Positions 1-9,368 of a DNA stretch of 64,000 nt are shown in pieces. The notes under the pieces were generated by a model, which searched no databases, was not told the origin of the DNA, and saw nothing but the letters and a program-made list of their open reading frames with translations. The stretch is from Aquitalea palustris (GTDB taxonomy: Bacteria; Pseudomonadota; Gammaproteobacteria; Burkholderiales; Chromobacteriaceae): positions 43,821 through 107,820 of the forward strand of contig NZ_RFAR01000009.1 in assembly GCF_003693445.1 (NCBI RefSeq), in the 5' to 3' direction. The stretch's first letter is position 1, and each line of letters opens with the position of its first letter. Made by a program: the position numbers and the translations under genes.

Positions 1-151
1 TGGTTTCCGCTTCGGCCATCAGCGGAATATGGGCAATCACCTGATCGGTAGCCGGGTCGTGTACGGCGAACGTGTCTGCCCTGTCGGCAGAACACCATTG
101 GCCATTGATATACGCATGCTGCCGCAACAGCAGGGGGTCTTGCAATGTCAT
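1..151 (-). CDS. NAD(P)-dependent aldehyde dehydrogenase, succinate-semialdehyde dehydrogenase type (partial, N-terminus)
   Basis: Only the first 50 codons are in the window; the gene runs off the left end. The ATG at 151 is preceded by GGAG at a normal distance. The translated start contains the string LRQHAYINGQWCSAD followed by a D-P-A-T-D segment, the usual N-terminal signature of GabD-type semialdehyde dehydrogenases. It lies 54 bases behind the Rieske oxygenase gene on the same strand, so it is probably the last seen gene of that operon. In this setting malic semialdehyde, the product of carnitine cleavage, is a reasonable substrate, but the substrate is inferred from neighbours only. 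The catalytic Cys and Glu lie outside the window. Confidence 0.8.
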   Translation of the reverse strand, partial: MTLQDPLLLRQHAYINGQWCSADRADTFAVHDPATDQVIAHIPLMAEAET

Positions 152-205
152 CGGAAACTCCGCATGAGCGGCGGCGACCGCGAACCGGCACCGCCGCGGG
201 TGGCA

Positions 206-1324
206 TCAGTCCTGGTGCTGGGCTGCTACCAACTGGTGGAAATGGGCAATGCCGTGCTCACTGATGCCGCTGCGCTGGCGGTCGGTCATGATGCGGCCCT
301 GACCACGGTAGCCACGCGACTTCAGTCCGCGCTGCACGCTTTCCACCAGCCGCAAGTCCTCCGGCCGGAATACGGTGCGATACCATTCCACCAGTGCCTG
401 CTGCTCGGCCGTCAGTTCCTTGTTGCGGAAATAGACGTCGTAGTGCTGCAAGGTGGTTTCTGCATCCACCGGGTATTCGTAGATCACCGTCATGAAGTCG
501 GCACCGGGCGGTACGTTGAACATGGTGCAAGGCCAGGCCCAGTAGCCACTGAAGCTGGGGTTCTCTACCGAGGGATCGATCTTGAATGACTTTTCCGACG
601 AACGCGCCAGACCGTACTGCACGGTCCAGTTGCCATGCAGGGTATGGGTGTATTTGTCTACTTGTACCGAGTCGGCAAAACCCGGATGCGCCGGCGCACA
701 GTGGTAGCACTCCATGTAGTTGTCGACGATGATTTTCCAGTTGGCCGGGGTAGAAGTGACAAAGCGTGCGGCCAGATGCAGCTGGTCGATCACCGGACAG
801 GCCGTGCGCAAGCTCTCTTCCAGACCGGGCAGCTGCTCTTCCACCGGGCCTGCCTCCAGATTCATGTTGATAAACACGAAGCCGGCATACAGCTCGACCT
901 TGAGCGGTGACAGCGTGGCCTTGCTGGCATCAAAATCGACCACGTTTTCACAATTGCGCGCATGACCAAGCTGCCCGTCCAGTTTGAAGGTCCAGGCGTG
1001 GTAGGGGCAGGTGATCACATTCTTGGCGCGCCCACTGCCTTGCAGCAGTTGGTGACCACGGTGGGGACAGACATTGTAGAAACCCCGTAGCACGCCATCC
1101 CGGCCACGCACCACGATGATGCTCTCGCCCGCCACATCCCGCGTGATGTAGTCGTTGGATTCGGCCAGTTCGCTGACATGTGCTACACAAATCCAGCTAT
1201 GGGCAAAAATCTTCTCCTTCTCATACTGATAAACCCGCGCTGAGGTGTAGTACTCGGCTGGCAAGGTCCAGGCACGTTCATGATCGGCACAGAAATCCGG
1301 GCTCAATCTGGTGTAATCATTCAT
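206..1324 (-). CDS. cntA: Rieske-type carnitine monooxygenase, oxygenase subunit (CntA/YeaW-like)
   Basis: A 372-residue non-haem iron oxygenase. The Rieske 2Fe-2S ligands are visible as C86-P-H88 and C106-P-Y-H109. The mononuclear iron site is H208 and H213 in the segment ECYHCAPAH, with D323 as the likely third ligand in PEDLRLVES. The residue three before H208, which bridges the two metal centres, is Glu205 instead of the usual Asp; this glutamate marks the CntA group of quaternary-amine oxygenases. The C-terminal stretch RGYRGQGRIM and ISEHGIAHFH is as I remember it in YeaW/CntA. Family role: cleavage of carnitine to trimethylamine and malic semialdehyde, with electrons from a reductase (CntB/YeaX) not seen here. 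The start at 1324 is chosen over an upstream one at 1381 because GAGGAG sits 7 bases ahead of it. Confidence 0.9.
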   Translation of the reverse strand: MNDYTRLSPDFCADHERAWTLPAEYYTSARVYQYEKEKIFAHSWICVAHVSELAESNDYITRDVAGESIIVVRGRDGVLRGFYNVCPHRGHQLLQGSGRAKNVITCPYHAWTFKLDGQLGHARNCENVVDFDASKATLSPLKVELYAGFVFINMNLEAGPVEEQLPGLEESLRTACPVIDQLHLAARFVTSTPANWKIIVDNYMECYHCAPAHPGFADSVQVDKYTHTLHGNWTVQYGLARSSEKSFKIDPSVENPSFSGYWAWPCTMFNVPPGADFMTVIYEYPVDAETTLQHYDVYFRNKELTAEQQALVEWYRTVFRPEDLRLVESVQRGLKSRGYRGQGRIMTDRQRSGISEHGIAHFHQLVAAQHQD

Positions 1325-1449
1325 GGGTGTTCTCCTCTGCTTGGGGGTCGTCACAGGGCGGTAAATGCCTGCCCTTTTCATATCCGGTCATGCCTGACGA
1401 ACAAGCATGGCAAGACCGGTGGGAAGATCGCGCCGCGGTGCCACCGCTG

Positions 1450-2403
1450 TCATGTCTGGCCGGCCAGCATGCGGCGCATGGCGGCGACCAGCGCGCGGTA
1501 CATGCGGGCCGTCTCCATGCCCTGTGGCCAGAAACGCAGGCAGCCATGCAGCAAGCCGCGTCCGACATGACACTCGGCCGCAACACCATGCGCCTGCAGG
1601 CGCTGCACATAGCGCAGGCCATCGTCACGAAGTGGGTCGTACTCCGCCACTGCAACAAAGGACGGGGGTAATGCGGCCAGATTGCTGGCCGCCAGTGGAG
1701 CCAGGCGCGGATCGGCATGCAGTGCCGGGTCCGGCGCGTATTGCTTCAGGTAATACGCCATGTCTGCACGGCTAAGCAGCGGTGCCATGGCATGCTCGAT
1801 GGCCGATGGCAAGATTGCCGCTCCAGCCAAGGCGGGATAGAGCAGTGCCTGCCCGCGCAAGGGCGGGCCTGGCTTGCCGCGAGCTGCCAGGCAGAGTGCG
1901 GCAGCCAGATTGCCACCGGCACTGTCACCAGCCACCACCACTCGGGCTGCGTTGATACCCAGCGTCAGGCCATCCACGCGCAGCGTGTCCCACACCGCCA
2001 TACAGTCCTCGAAAGCAGCAGGAAACACATGCTCCGGTGCCAGGCGGTAATCGACCACCAGCACTGCCGCAGCGCATTCCTGCGCCAGCGGTGCCGCAAT
2101 AAAGGCATGGGAATCCAGCCCCCCCAGCATCCAGCCACCACCATGCAAATACAGCACACAGGGCCAACCGGCTGGCGGCATGGCTGCTGCGGGGCGGTAC
2201 AAGCGTAGCGGGATAAATCCTCCGGCCACCGGCAGTGCGTGGTCTTCCACCTGCAGCCCGTCCGGCAGCGCCGGGGTGAAGTAACGACAGAGGGCGTCGT
2301 AGGCGACCCGCATTTCGGACAGGCTGTCATCGGCGGGTTGAAACAGGGCGCACTGGTTGACAAAAGACTGCATTTCCGCAGAAAGCTGATAAGTACTCGC
2401 CAT
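1450..2403 (-). CDS. alpha/beta hydrolase of the hormone-sensitive lipase (acetyl esterase) family
   Basis: A 317-residue esterase. The oxyanion-hole motif HGGG is seen in YLHGGGWMLGG (about residue 86) and the nucleophile elbow is GDSAGGN (about residue 160). DPLRDDG and a late HGCLRFWP supply the catalytic Asp and His. These are the marks of the HSL/acetyl-esterase family, which acts on short-chain acyl esters. The gene starts 8 bases after the stop of the BCCT transporter gene and lies between it and the Rieske oxygenase gene, so it is almost certainly in the same operon. The ribosome binding site is weak, as expected for a coupled gene. The E. coli yea locus has no such gene here. Hydrolysis of acyl-carnitines or other choline-like esters would fit, but that is inference. 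Confidence 0.85.
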   Translation of the reverse strand: MASTYQLSAEMQSFVNQCALFQPADDSLSEMRVAYDALCRYFTPALPDGLQVEDHALPVAGGFIPLRLYRPAAAMPPAGWPCVLYLHGGGWMLGGLDSHAFIAAPLAQECAAAVLVVDYRLAPEHVFPAAFEDCMAVWDTLRVDGLTLGINAARVVVAGDSAGGNLAAALCLAARGKPGPPLRGQALLYPALAGAAILPSAIEHAMAPLLSRADMAYYLKQYAPDPALHADPRLAPLAASNLAALPPSFVAVAEYDPLRDDGLRYVQRLQAHGVAAECHVGRGLLHGCLRFWPQGMETARMYRALVAAMRRMLAGQT

Positions 2404-2411
2404 GGCCGCAC

Positions 2412-3986
2412 TCAGGAGCCGGACTGATGACTGGCCACTTCAGGGGGTGGCTGTTCGCCAATCTGATGCGCCGGAACATCGCCATAATCCTCACGCAGCC
2501 ATTTGAGCAGGCCATACACCATGACCAGCGTAATCAGGGCGAAGGGGATGGCGGTCACGATCACGGTGGTCTTCATGGTATTGAGTGGTGCCTTGGCAAA
2601 AATCATTGCCAGCGGGACCAGGGTCAGCATCACACACCAGAACAGACGGTCGATGGGGGATGGGTCCTCACCCTCTGCCAGATGACGGGTACAGGTAGCC
2701 GATACTGCATAACCCACGGCATCCATGTGGGCGGCCAGAAATATCGCCATCACCGCCAGAAAGAAAGCCATCACCCAACGCCCGGCAGGCAGCAAATCCA
2801 GCAACTGGCCAATCGCCACCTCACCGCCCTGTTCGCTCAACACTTGCGGCACATTGATCAGGCCATTGATGAAGCTGTGCACGCTATAGCTTTCCAGTAC
2901 GCCGTAAACGCACCAGATGCCGGCACACCCGCCCATCACCATGGCCAGTAACACTTCGCGAATGGTGCGGCCACGGGAAACGCGGGTGACAAACAATGCC
3001 ACTCCTGGCGCATAGGAAATCCACCACAACCAGTAAAACACCGTCCACTCGCGGGTGAACTTGCCATCGCCCATCGGATCGGTGAACAGACTCATGTCGA
3101 CAAAGCTGCTCAGCATCAGTCCCAGGCTGGACAGGGTATTACTGGTAATGAACTGGGTGGGGCCCAGCAAATAGATGTAGCCAGCCAGCACCACCACCCC
3201 CCAGCACACCATCTGGCTCAGGCGCTTCATGCCGCCATCCATGCCCACCCAGGAAGACAGGGTAAACAGCACCGATACCGCCAGGATGATGATCAGCTGC
3301 GTGGTGAAACTGTCGGGAATCCCGGTCAGCATGGAGAGCAACCGGGCAAAGGTGATGGCGGTCAGCACCAGCGAGATGGTCAGTGCGCCGAACATGCACA
3401 GCATGAACAGCAGATCCACCAGTCGCCCCAAGGCTCCGTCAGGCTTGCGGCCGGTAATCGCGCCGATAATCGCCGCCAGACTCAGCCCCTTGTTCTTGCG
3501 CACATGAAAGTGATAGCACATGGCTACCGCTCCCAGCGCATAGATGGCCCAGGCGCTCAGGCCGGAATGAAAGAAGGAGTAAGCCACACTGTATTTCAGT
3601 GCTTGCGGCGATGCCGCCGGCAAATTGAGGCCAGGCGTCTGGTAGTAATACGCCCAGTCCAGGAAGCCCCAATACAGCGTGGACGAGCCCAGCCCGGACA
3701 TGATGAACATGAAAATCCATGTTGATGTCGAGTAATCCGGCCCGCCCTCCCCCAGCCGAATCTGACCGTACTTGCTCAGGCCCAGCCAGATGACAAACAG
3801 CACGGCAAAAAAGGCAAACAACAAAATGGGTGAGGCAAATACCGTGGTACACCAGTACATCAGCTGGTTGGCCACCGCAACCGATTGATTTGGCATGGCA
3901 ATCATGACAAACACCAGCGCAAATACAATCAACAGGCTGACCACTGCCAGCGGAATATCACGCCGGCCTTGCTTGGAGGTGTGCAT
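2412..3986 (-). CDS. BCCT-family betaine/carnitine/choline transporter
   Basis: A 524-residue integral membrane protein with about twelve hydrophobic segments. The BCCT family signature is clear around residues 310-345: [16 protein letters not shown], then [12 protein letters not shown]. The aromatic substrate-site helix reads [18 protein letters not shown], close to the Trp/Tyr-rich helix of CaiT/YeaV-type members. Such proteins import quaternary ammonium compounds, driven by sodium or by exchange. AAGGAG lies 6 bases before the ATG. The gene sits between dmlA and the esterase in the order found around E. coli yeaV, so carnitine or a related betaine is the probable substrate. Which ion drives it cannot be read with confidence. 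Confidence 0.9.
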   Translation of the reverse strand: MHTSKQGRRDIPLAVVSLLIVFALVFVMIAMPNQSVAVANQLMYWCTTVFASPILLFAFFAVLFVIWLGLSKYGQIRLGEGGPDYSTSTWIFMFIMSGLGSSTLYWGFLDWAYYYQTPGLNLPAASPQALKYSVAYSFFHSGLSAWAIYALGAVAMCYHFHVRKNKGLSLAAIIGAITGRKPDGALGRLVDLLFMLCMFGALTISLVLTAITFARLLSMLTGIPDSFTTQLIIILAVSVLFTLSSWVGMDGGMKRLSQMVCWGVVVLAGYIYLLGPTQFITSNTLSSLGLMLSSFVDMSLFTDPMGDGKFTREWTVFYWLWWISYAPGVALFVTRVSRGRTIREVLLAMVMGGCAGIWCVYGVLESYSVHSFINGLINVPQVLSEQGGEVAIGQLLDLLPAGRWVMAFFLAVMAIFLAAHMDAVGYAVSATCTRHLAEGEDPSPIDRLFWCVMLTLVPLAMIFAKAPLNTMKTTVIVTAIPFALITLVMVYGLLKWLREDYGDVPAHQIGEQPPPEVASHQSGS

Positions 3987-4079
3987 GTTTTCTCCTTATA
4001 TCCTTGGCCCAGCAGCTGCCGGGAAATAGGAGCTGGCATCGCCGCACCATAGCGGACGGGTCTGCCAGCAAGCTCTGGA

Positions 4080-5183
4080 TTAAGCCTCCACCACCAGCGG
4101 GGAGTGCATGACAACGTCCACAATGGCTTGACCCAGCTCGGTGGTGCTGGCCTTGCCGCCAAGATCAGCAGTCAGCGGCCCGCTCAGCAGCACCGATTCG
4201 ATGGCCTGCATGATGGCGTCGTGCGCAGCGCGGCAAGGCCCCTGGCTATGGCCCAGAAAATCCAGCATCAGCGCACCGGACCAGATCATGGCGATGGGAT
4301 TGGCAATGTTCTTGCCGAAGATATCCGGGGCGGAACCGTGTACCGGTTCAAACAGGGAGGGAAAGCGACGCTCGGGGTTGAGATTGGCGGACGCGGCCAG
4401 GCCAATGGTGCCGGTGCAGGCCGGCCCCAGGTCGGACAGGATGTCGCCAAACAGATTGGATGCCACCACCACGTCGAAACGGTCGGGCTGCAATACAAAA
4501 CGCGCTGCCAGAATATCCACATGCTGCCGTTCCCATTGCACATCCGGGTAGTGCTGGGCCACCGCCGCCACCCGTTCATCCCAATAGGGCATGCTCACGG
4601 CGATGCCGTTGGATTTGGTAGCGGCCGTCAGCTTTTTGCGCGGCCGGCTTTGTGCCAGGGCAAAAGCGTGATGCAGGATGCGATCGACGCCATGGCGGGT
4701 AAATATCGATTGTTGCAACACCAGCTCGCGCTCTGTTCCTTCAAACATGCGGCCACCGACTGCGGAGTACTCGCCCTCGGTATTTTCCCTGACCACCAGG
4801 AAGTCGATATCACCCGGCTGGCGATTGGCCAGCGGACAGGGCACACCAGGCAGCAAACGCACCGGGCGCAGATTGACGTATTGGTCGAACTGGCGGCGGA
4901 ACTTCAGCAGCGAGCCCCACAGCGATACATGATCTGGCACCTGCTCCGGCATGCCGACCGCCCCGAAGTAAATGGCATCAAAGCCCTGCAGGGTGTCAAA
5001 CCAGTCGTCAGGCATCATCTGCCCGTGTTGCAGGTAATAGTCGCAGCTAGCCCAGTCAAACCGGGTCACCGTCAACTCGATAGCAAAGCGCCTGGCAGCG
5101 GCCTCCAGCACCCGCAAGCCTTCCGGTAGTACTTCCTGCCCGATGCCATCGCCCGCGATGGCGGCAATCCTGTAAGCCCGCAT
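4080..5183 (-). CDS. dmlA: D-malate / tartrate dehydrogenase (decarboxylating)
   Basis: A 367-residue member of the isocitrate/isopropylmalate dehydrogenase family. It opens with AAIAGDGIGQEVLPEG (cofactor/substrate loop), has LVVRENTEGEYS near residue 140, and ends with the metal-site and adenine-site segments NLFGDILSDL and EPVHGSAPDIFGKNIANP. These match the DmlA/TtuC branch, which oxidises D-malate to pyruvate and CO2 with NAD. The start at 5183 is preferred to one at 5288 because AGGAGG precedes it and the family N-terminus begins here. It is divergent from a LysR gene, as dmlA and dmlR are in E. coli. In this locus it would take D-malate formed from carnitine-derived malic semialdehyde into central metabolism. 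Confidence 0.9.
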   Translation of the reverse strand: MRAYRIAAIAGDGIGQEVLPEGLRVLEAAARRFAIELTVTRFDWASCDYYLQHGQMMPDDWFDTLQGFDAIYFGAVGMPEQVPDHVSLWGSLLKFRRQFDQYVNLRPVRLLPGVPCPLANRQPGDIDFLVVRENTEGEYSAVGGRMFEGTERELVLQQSIFTRHGVDRILHHAFALAQSRPRKKLTAATKSNGIAVSMPYWDERVAAVAQHYPDVQWERQHVDILAARFVLQPDRFDVVVASNLFGDILSDLGPACTGTIGLAASANLNPERRFPSLFEPVHGSAPDIFGKNIANPIAMIWSGALMLDFLGHSQGPCRAAHDAIMQAIESVLLSGPLTADLGGKASTTELGQAIVDVVMHSPLVVEA

Positions 5184-5293
5184 CCTGCCCTCCTCTGTTC
5201 TTTCGACATAATGACCTTGTACTTCGAGGCCTAGCATGGCGGAAAACAAAGCCCAGATAATGGGCAGATCCGTGCATACAGAAAACACGAAAC

Positions 5294-6199
5294 ATGAAGG
5301 ATCTACTGCAGCTAGAGGATTTGCGGGTATTTTGCCTGGTCGTGCGCAAGGGAGGATTTGCTGCGGCCGCCGAAGCCATGGCTGCCTCGCCAGCCTATGT
5401 CAGCAAGCGTATTCGGGTGCTGGAGCAATGCCTGGGTTGTCGCCTGCTGGACCGCACCACCCGGCGCATTGCCATGACCGAGCGTGGGGAGCGCATCCAC
5501 GACTGGGCAGGAAAAATACTGCAGGACGTAGAACAGATGAGCGTGGAGATCGGTACCGCACGAGAGCAAGCACGCGGCATCATCCGCATCAGCAGCAGCT
5601 TTGGTTTTGGCAGGGTGCACCTGGCACCGGCACTGGGCGAACTGGCAAGGCATTACCCGGAGCTGAGCATCCGCTTCGAGGTAGCCGACTGCCTGATCGA
5701 CCTGGCCCAGGAGGGAATCGACCTGGACATCCGGGTGGGAAATGAAATTGCCCCACAGCTATTGGCGCGCAAGCTGGCGGATAACCGGCGCATCTTGTGC
5801 GCGGCACCCGCCTATGTGGCAGGGCATGGCTCCCCAGCCACGCTCAATGCACTGAGCCAGCACAATTGCTTGGTCATCAAGGAAAGGGATCACCCCTTCG
5901 GGGTGTGGCGGCTGACCGGCCCACAGGGGGAATGCAGCATCCGGGTGCAGGGTGCACTGGCGGCCAACCATGGCGAGGTAGTACACCAATGGGCCTTGCA
6001 GGGCCATGGCATCATGTTGCGCTCATTGTGGGATGTAGCACGCGAACTGGAAGAAGGAGAACTGGTACAGGTACTGCCAGACTATTACCTGCAGGCCGAT
6101 ATCTGGGCGGTATATCCGGAAAAGCTGGCCAGTTCGGCCAAGCTGCGTGTCTGTGTCGAATTCATCCAGCAGTATTTCCGGCGTGGCGGGCTGGCGTGA
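5294..6199 (+). CDS. dmlR: LysR-family regulator, DmlR-like
   Basis: A 301-residue LysR regulator. The N-terminal winged helix is clear: LEDLRVFCLVVRKGGFAAAA followed by ASPAYVSKRIRVLEQ; a periplasmic-binding-like effector domain follows. It is transcribed away from dmlA with 110 bases between start codons, the classic layout for a LysR gene controlling its divergent neighbour. The leftward dmlA-BCCT-esterase-oxygenase operon is the probable target. Effectors for E. coli DmlR are D- or L-malate; whether that holds here is unknown. No strong Shine-Dalgarno is seen before the ATG. A general LysR of other target cannot be excluded. Confidence 0.82.
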   Translation: MKDLLQLEDLRVFCLVVRKGGFAAAAEAMAASPAYVSKRIRVLEQCLGCRLLDRTTRRIAMTERGERIHDWAGKILQDVEQMSVEIGTAREQARGIIRISSSFGFGRVHLAPALGELARHYPELSIRFEVADCLIDLAQEGIDLDIRVGNEIAPQLLARKLADNRRILCAAPAYVAGHGSPATLNALSQHNCLVIKERDHPFGVWRLTGPQGECSIRVQGALAANHGEVVHQWALQGHGIMLRSLWDVARELEEGELVQVLPDYYLQADIWAVYPEKLASSAKLRVCVEFIQQYFRRGGLA

Positions 6200-6237
6200 T
6201 GCTCGCCAGCACCTCCATCACACAGCATGAAACATGC

Positions 6238-6453
6238 TTATTTTGGTTTGCGCAGACTGGCCGGGGCATGGCCAGCCGGACTGTCAGGCCCGTCCTGGTC
6301 GTCATCGTCATCCGCCGCATAGGGCTGCGGCTTGACGCCGGGCAGGTCGACCGGCGGCGGAGCCTTGGACAGTCTGGCCAGCGAACCGATGGTAGACATC
6401 ACCAGCGCCACGATGACAAACAGCCAGAACCAGGTTGAGTGCAGAAAATCCAT
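6238..6453 (-). CDS. small single-pass membrane protein with acidic cytosolic tail (unknown)
   Basis: A 71-residue protein I do not recognise. Residues 7-25 form one hydrophobic helix (FWLFVIVALVMSTIGSLA). After it comes a proline-rich stretch (KAPPPVDLPGVKPQPY), then DDDDDQDG and a basic end RKPK. AAGGAG sits 7 bases before the ATG, which supports real translation. It lies just upstream of hemB on the same strand (61 bases between the end of this gene's promoter side and the hemB stop), and converges with the LysR gene, 38 bases away. Similar short 'one helix plus charged tail' proteins are common in Neisseriales genomes and carry no assigned function. Confidence 0.7.
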   Translation of the reverse strand: MDFLHSTWFWLFVIVALVMSTIGSLARLSKAPPPVDLPGVKPQPYAADDDDDQDGPDSPAGHAPASLRKPK

Positions 6454-6514
6454 GGCCTACTCCTTTTTCAGCACAGAGCGCCGCCCGGGCAAACAGGCGG
6501 CGTAGTGCGAGTGA

Positions 6515-7669
<1,155 letters not shown>

Positions 7670-7983
7670 TCATGCATCAGAAAAAATCATACCAAGCATT
7701 CTCGCTACTCATGGTGAGTGGCGATAAGTGTTGTGTAAAAACAGCATTTTTATAAGACAAAATGTCTAATTTGCCAAAATGCAACAGTTAAAATACTTAG
7801 CAAAACACTGGGTCTCGCTGAAAAACAACAATGAAAAACAATATTCACCAGATGGAAATTGAACTTTCAAACAAACACAAGCAATTGTTTTAAAACGATA
7901 AAAAAGAACAAATCACATGAAATTAGTCAATCTGCACTGAATAATTAGGCAAGTTCCCATGGCAATTTGTTAATAAATGTTCG

Positions 7984-8012
7984 TTGACGGTTACAAAGGT
8001 GTTTCGCACACT
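7984..8012 (+). promoter_or_regulatory. candidate sigma-70 promoter of the porin gene
   Basis: TTGACG at 7984-7989 and CACACT at 8007-8012 are separated by 17 bases. The -35 is good and the -10 is poor (3 of 6), so activation by a factor binding the upstream A-tracts would be plausible. Transcription from here would give a leader of about 100 bases. Confidence 0.35.
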
Positions 8013-8023
8013 CAGCCCCGTTG

Positions 8024-8041
8024 GTGAAATCAAGTTTTCAC
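8024..8041. promoter_or_regulatory. dyad GTGAAA-N6-TTTCAC in the porin leader
   Basis: A perfect 6+6 inverted repeat with a 6-base spacer (GTGAAATCAAGTTTTCAC). It falls just after the candidate porin promoter, where a repressor would block transcription. The binding protein is unknown. It could also be chance in an AT-rich stretch. Confidence 0.35.
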
Positions 8042-8065
8042 ATGGCTTGCTTTACACCGCGCCCA

Positions 8066-8088
8066 GCCTGCCAACAGATCAGGCAGGC
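8066..8088 (+). promoter_or_regulatory. 5' UTR hairpin of the porin mRNA
   Basis: GCCTGCC and GGCAGGC form a perfect 7-bp stem with a 9-base loop, ending 29 bases before the start codon. It is followed by an A-rich single-stranded stretch and the ribosome binding site. Hairpins of this sort commonly protect long-lived outer-membrane protein mRNAs; it lacks a U-tract and is not a terminator. Confidence 0.5.
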
Positions 8089-8117
8089 CAGAAAAAACTA
8101 CTAAAGGATTTAGAGGA

Positions 8118-9203
8118 ATGAAAAAACTCGTACTCGTTGCTGCCATCGCAGCCGCCATGCCGGTACTGGCCCAGGCCGACGTGACCATCTACGGCTCCGT
8201 GCGCGCCGGTATCGACAGCCTGAAATACAATGGCCAGACCACCACCGGTGTCGATGACTACAACAGCCGCATCGGTTTCAAGGGTAGTGAAGATCTGGGC
8301 AACGGCCTGAAGGCGGTATGGCAAGTGGAAAACGGCTTTGCGGTTGATGGCGTGGCCAGCAAGTCTGGCTCCGGCACCGGCACCCTGGCCAACCGTACCA
8401 GCTTTGTCGGCCTGGAAGGCAGCTTTGGTAAAGTGACCCTGGGCAATCAGCTGGACATCTTCAGCGAAACCGAAGCCACCGATAATCTGTATGGCCCGCG
8501 TCGCGATTCGATGGGCATCCCCTTCCCGCTGTATGAAGGTACTGACGTGTTTGGTACTTACGGCGACGGCTTCACCAAGAACGGCATCCGCTATGACAGC
8601 CCGGACCTGAACGGCTTTACCGCCATTGTTGAATATGGCGCTGGCGAAGGCCATTCCACCACCACCGGCAAACAGACAGGCAACAACTTCGGCGCACGTC
8701 TGGCTTATACCAATTCCGGTTTCTTCGGTGCCTACGCCAACATGACCCAGCTGAACGTGCTGGGTTCGGACAAGAACAGCTCGGTTCATCGCGTTGAATT
8801 CGGCTACGACGCCAACAACCTCTACCTGGCTGCCACCGTACAAAAGGCAACCCTGTATGGCGATGCATCGACTGCCGTCACCAACTACGCCAGCTTCGGC
8901 ATCGCCGATACCGGCCTGAACAAGCTGACCAGCCACTCCTGGGCCATCAATGCGGCCTACACCATCGGCGCCTTCAAGCCGTCTTTTGTGTACTCCAAGC
9001 GTAGCGGCGTGAAAGTGGACGGCCAATCGCAAGACTGGGGTGCCAGCCAGTGGGCAGCCGCCGTCGACTACAGCCTGAGCAAGCGCACCATGGTGCAAGC
9101 CGGCTACGGTCAAGTGAAAGAAAACGATGGTGCGGCCTCCGCACTGGGCATGAGCGATGCCAAGACCACCCTCACCTGGCTGATGCTGAAGCACAACTTC
9201 TAA
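8118..9203 (+). CDS. Gram-negative general porin (betaproteobacterial trimeric type)
   Basis: A 361-residue outer-membrane channel. It begins with a 20-residue signal peptide, MKKLVLVAAIAAAMPVLAQA, cleaved before DVTIYGSVRAG, the standard first beta-strand of the Neisseria/Bordetella/Comamonas porin family. The middle shows alternating amphipathic strands (RIGFKGSEDLGNGLKAVWQVE) and the family ending, a C-terminal aromatic residue (MLKHNF), which is the Bam recognition signal. AGAGGA lies before the ATG and a strong terminator follows at 9243. It stands alone as a single-gene unit behind a long leader. Substrate preference cannot be read from sequence. Confidence 0.93.
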   Translation: MKKLVLVAAIAAAMPVLAQADVTIYGSVRAGIDSLKYNGQTTTGVDDYNSRIGFKGSEDLGNGLKAVWQVENGFAVDGVASKSGSGTGTLANRTSFVGLEGSFGKVTLGNQLDIFSETEATDNLYGPRRDSMGIPFPLYEGTDVFGTYGDGFTKNGIRYDSPDLNGFTAIVEYGAGEGHSTTTGKQTGNNFGARLAYTNSGFFGAYANMTQLNVLGSDKNSSVHRVEFGYDANNLYLAATVQKATLYGDASTAVTNYASFGIADTGLNKLTSHSWAINAAYTIGAFKPSFVYSKRSGVKVDGQSQDWGASQWAAAVDYSLSKRTMVQAGYGQVKENDGAASALGMSDAKTTLTWLMLKHNF

Positions 9204-9242
9204 GCTGTGCTGTCTGGCTGGTTCCTTTGAAGAAAGTCATTT

Positions 9243-9270
9243 GCCACCGCCTTGCCGCGGTGGCTTTTTT
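9243..9270 (+). terminator. rho-independent terminator of the porin gene
   Basis: GCCACCGC pairs with GCGGTGGC around a 6-base loop, followed by six Ts. Confidence 0.9.
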
Positions 9271-9303
9271 CATTCTGCCGCCCTCAACACGCCAGAAAAA
9301 CAA

Positions 9304-9325
9304 AACCCCCGGAAAACCGGGGGTT
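9304..9325 (-). terminator. terminator of the grpE-dnaK-dnaJ operon
   Basis: AACCCCCGG and CCGGGGGTT pair around AAAA. Read leftward it closes the dnaJ transcript, 43 bases after the stop, and it is followed by TTTG. Confidence 0.8.
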
Positions 9326-9368
9326 GTTCAACAGTGCCTGCACGCAGGCGCAAACGCTGTCTGGCGGC

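Noticed and set aside
7735..7975. AT-rich stretch as possible recent foreign DNA
   Set aside because: It is short, carries no gene, repeat or integrase, and lies directly before a porin typical of the host lineage; a regulatory region explains it better.
8079..9194. A 371-codon - strand frame opposite the porin gene
   Set aside because: The + strand encodes a porin with signal peptide and C-terminal aromatic residue; the opposite frame is Gly/Ala/Val-rich without family features.
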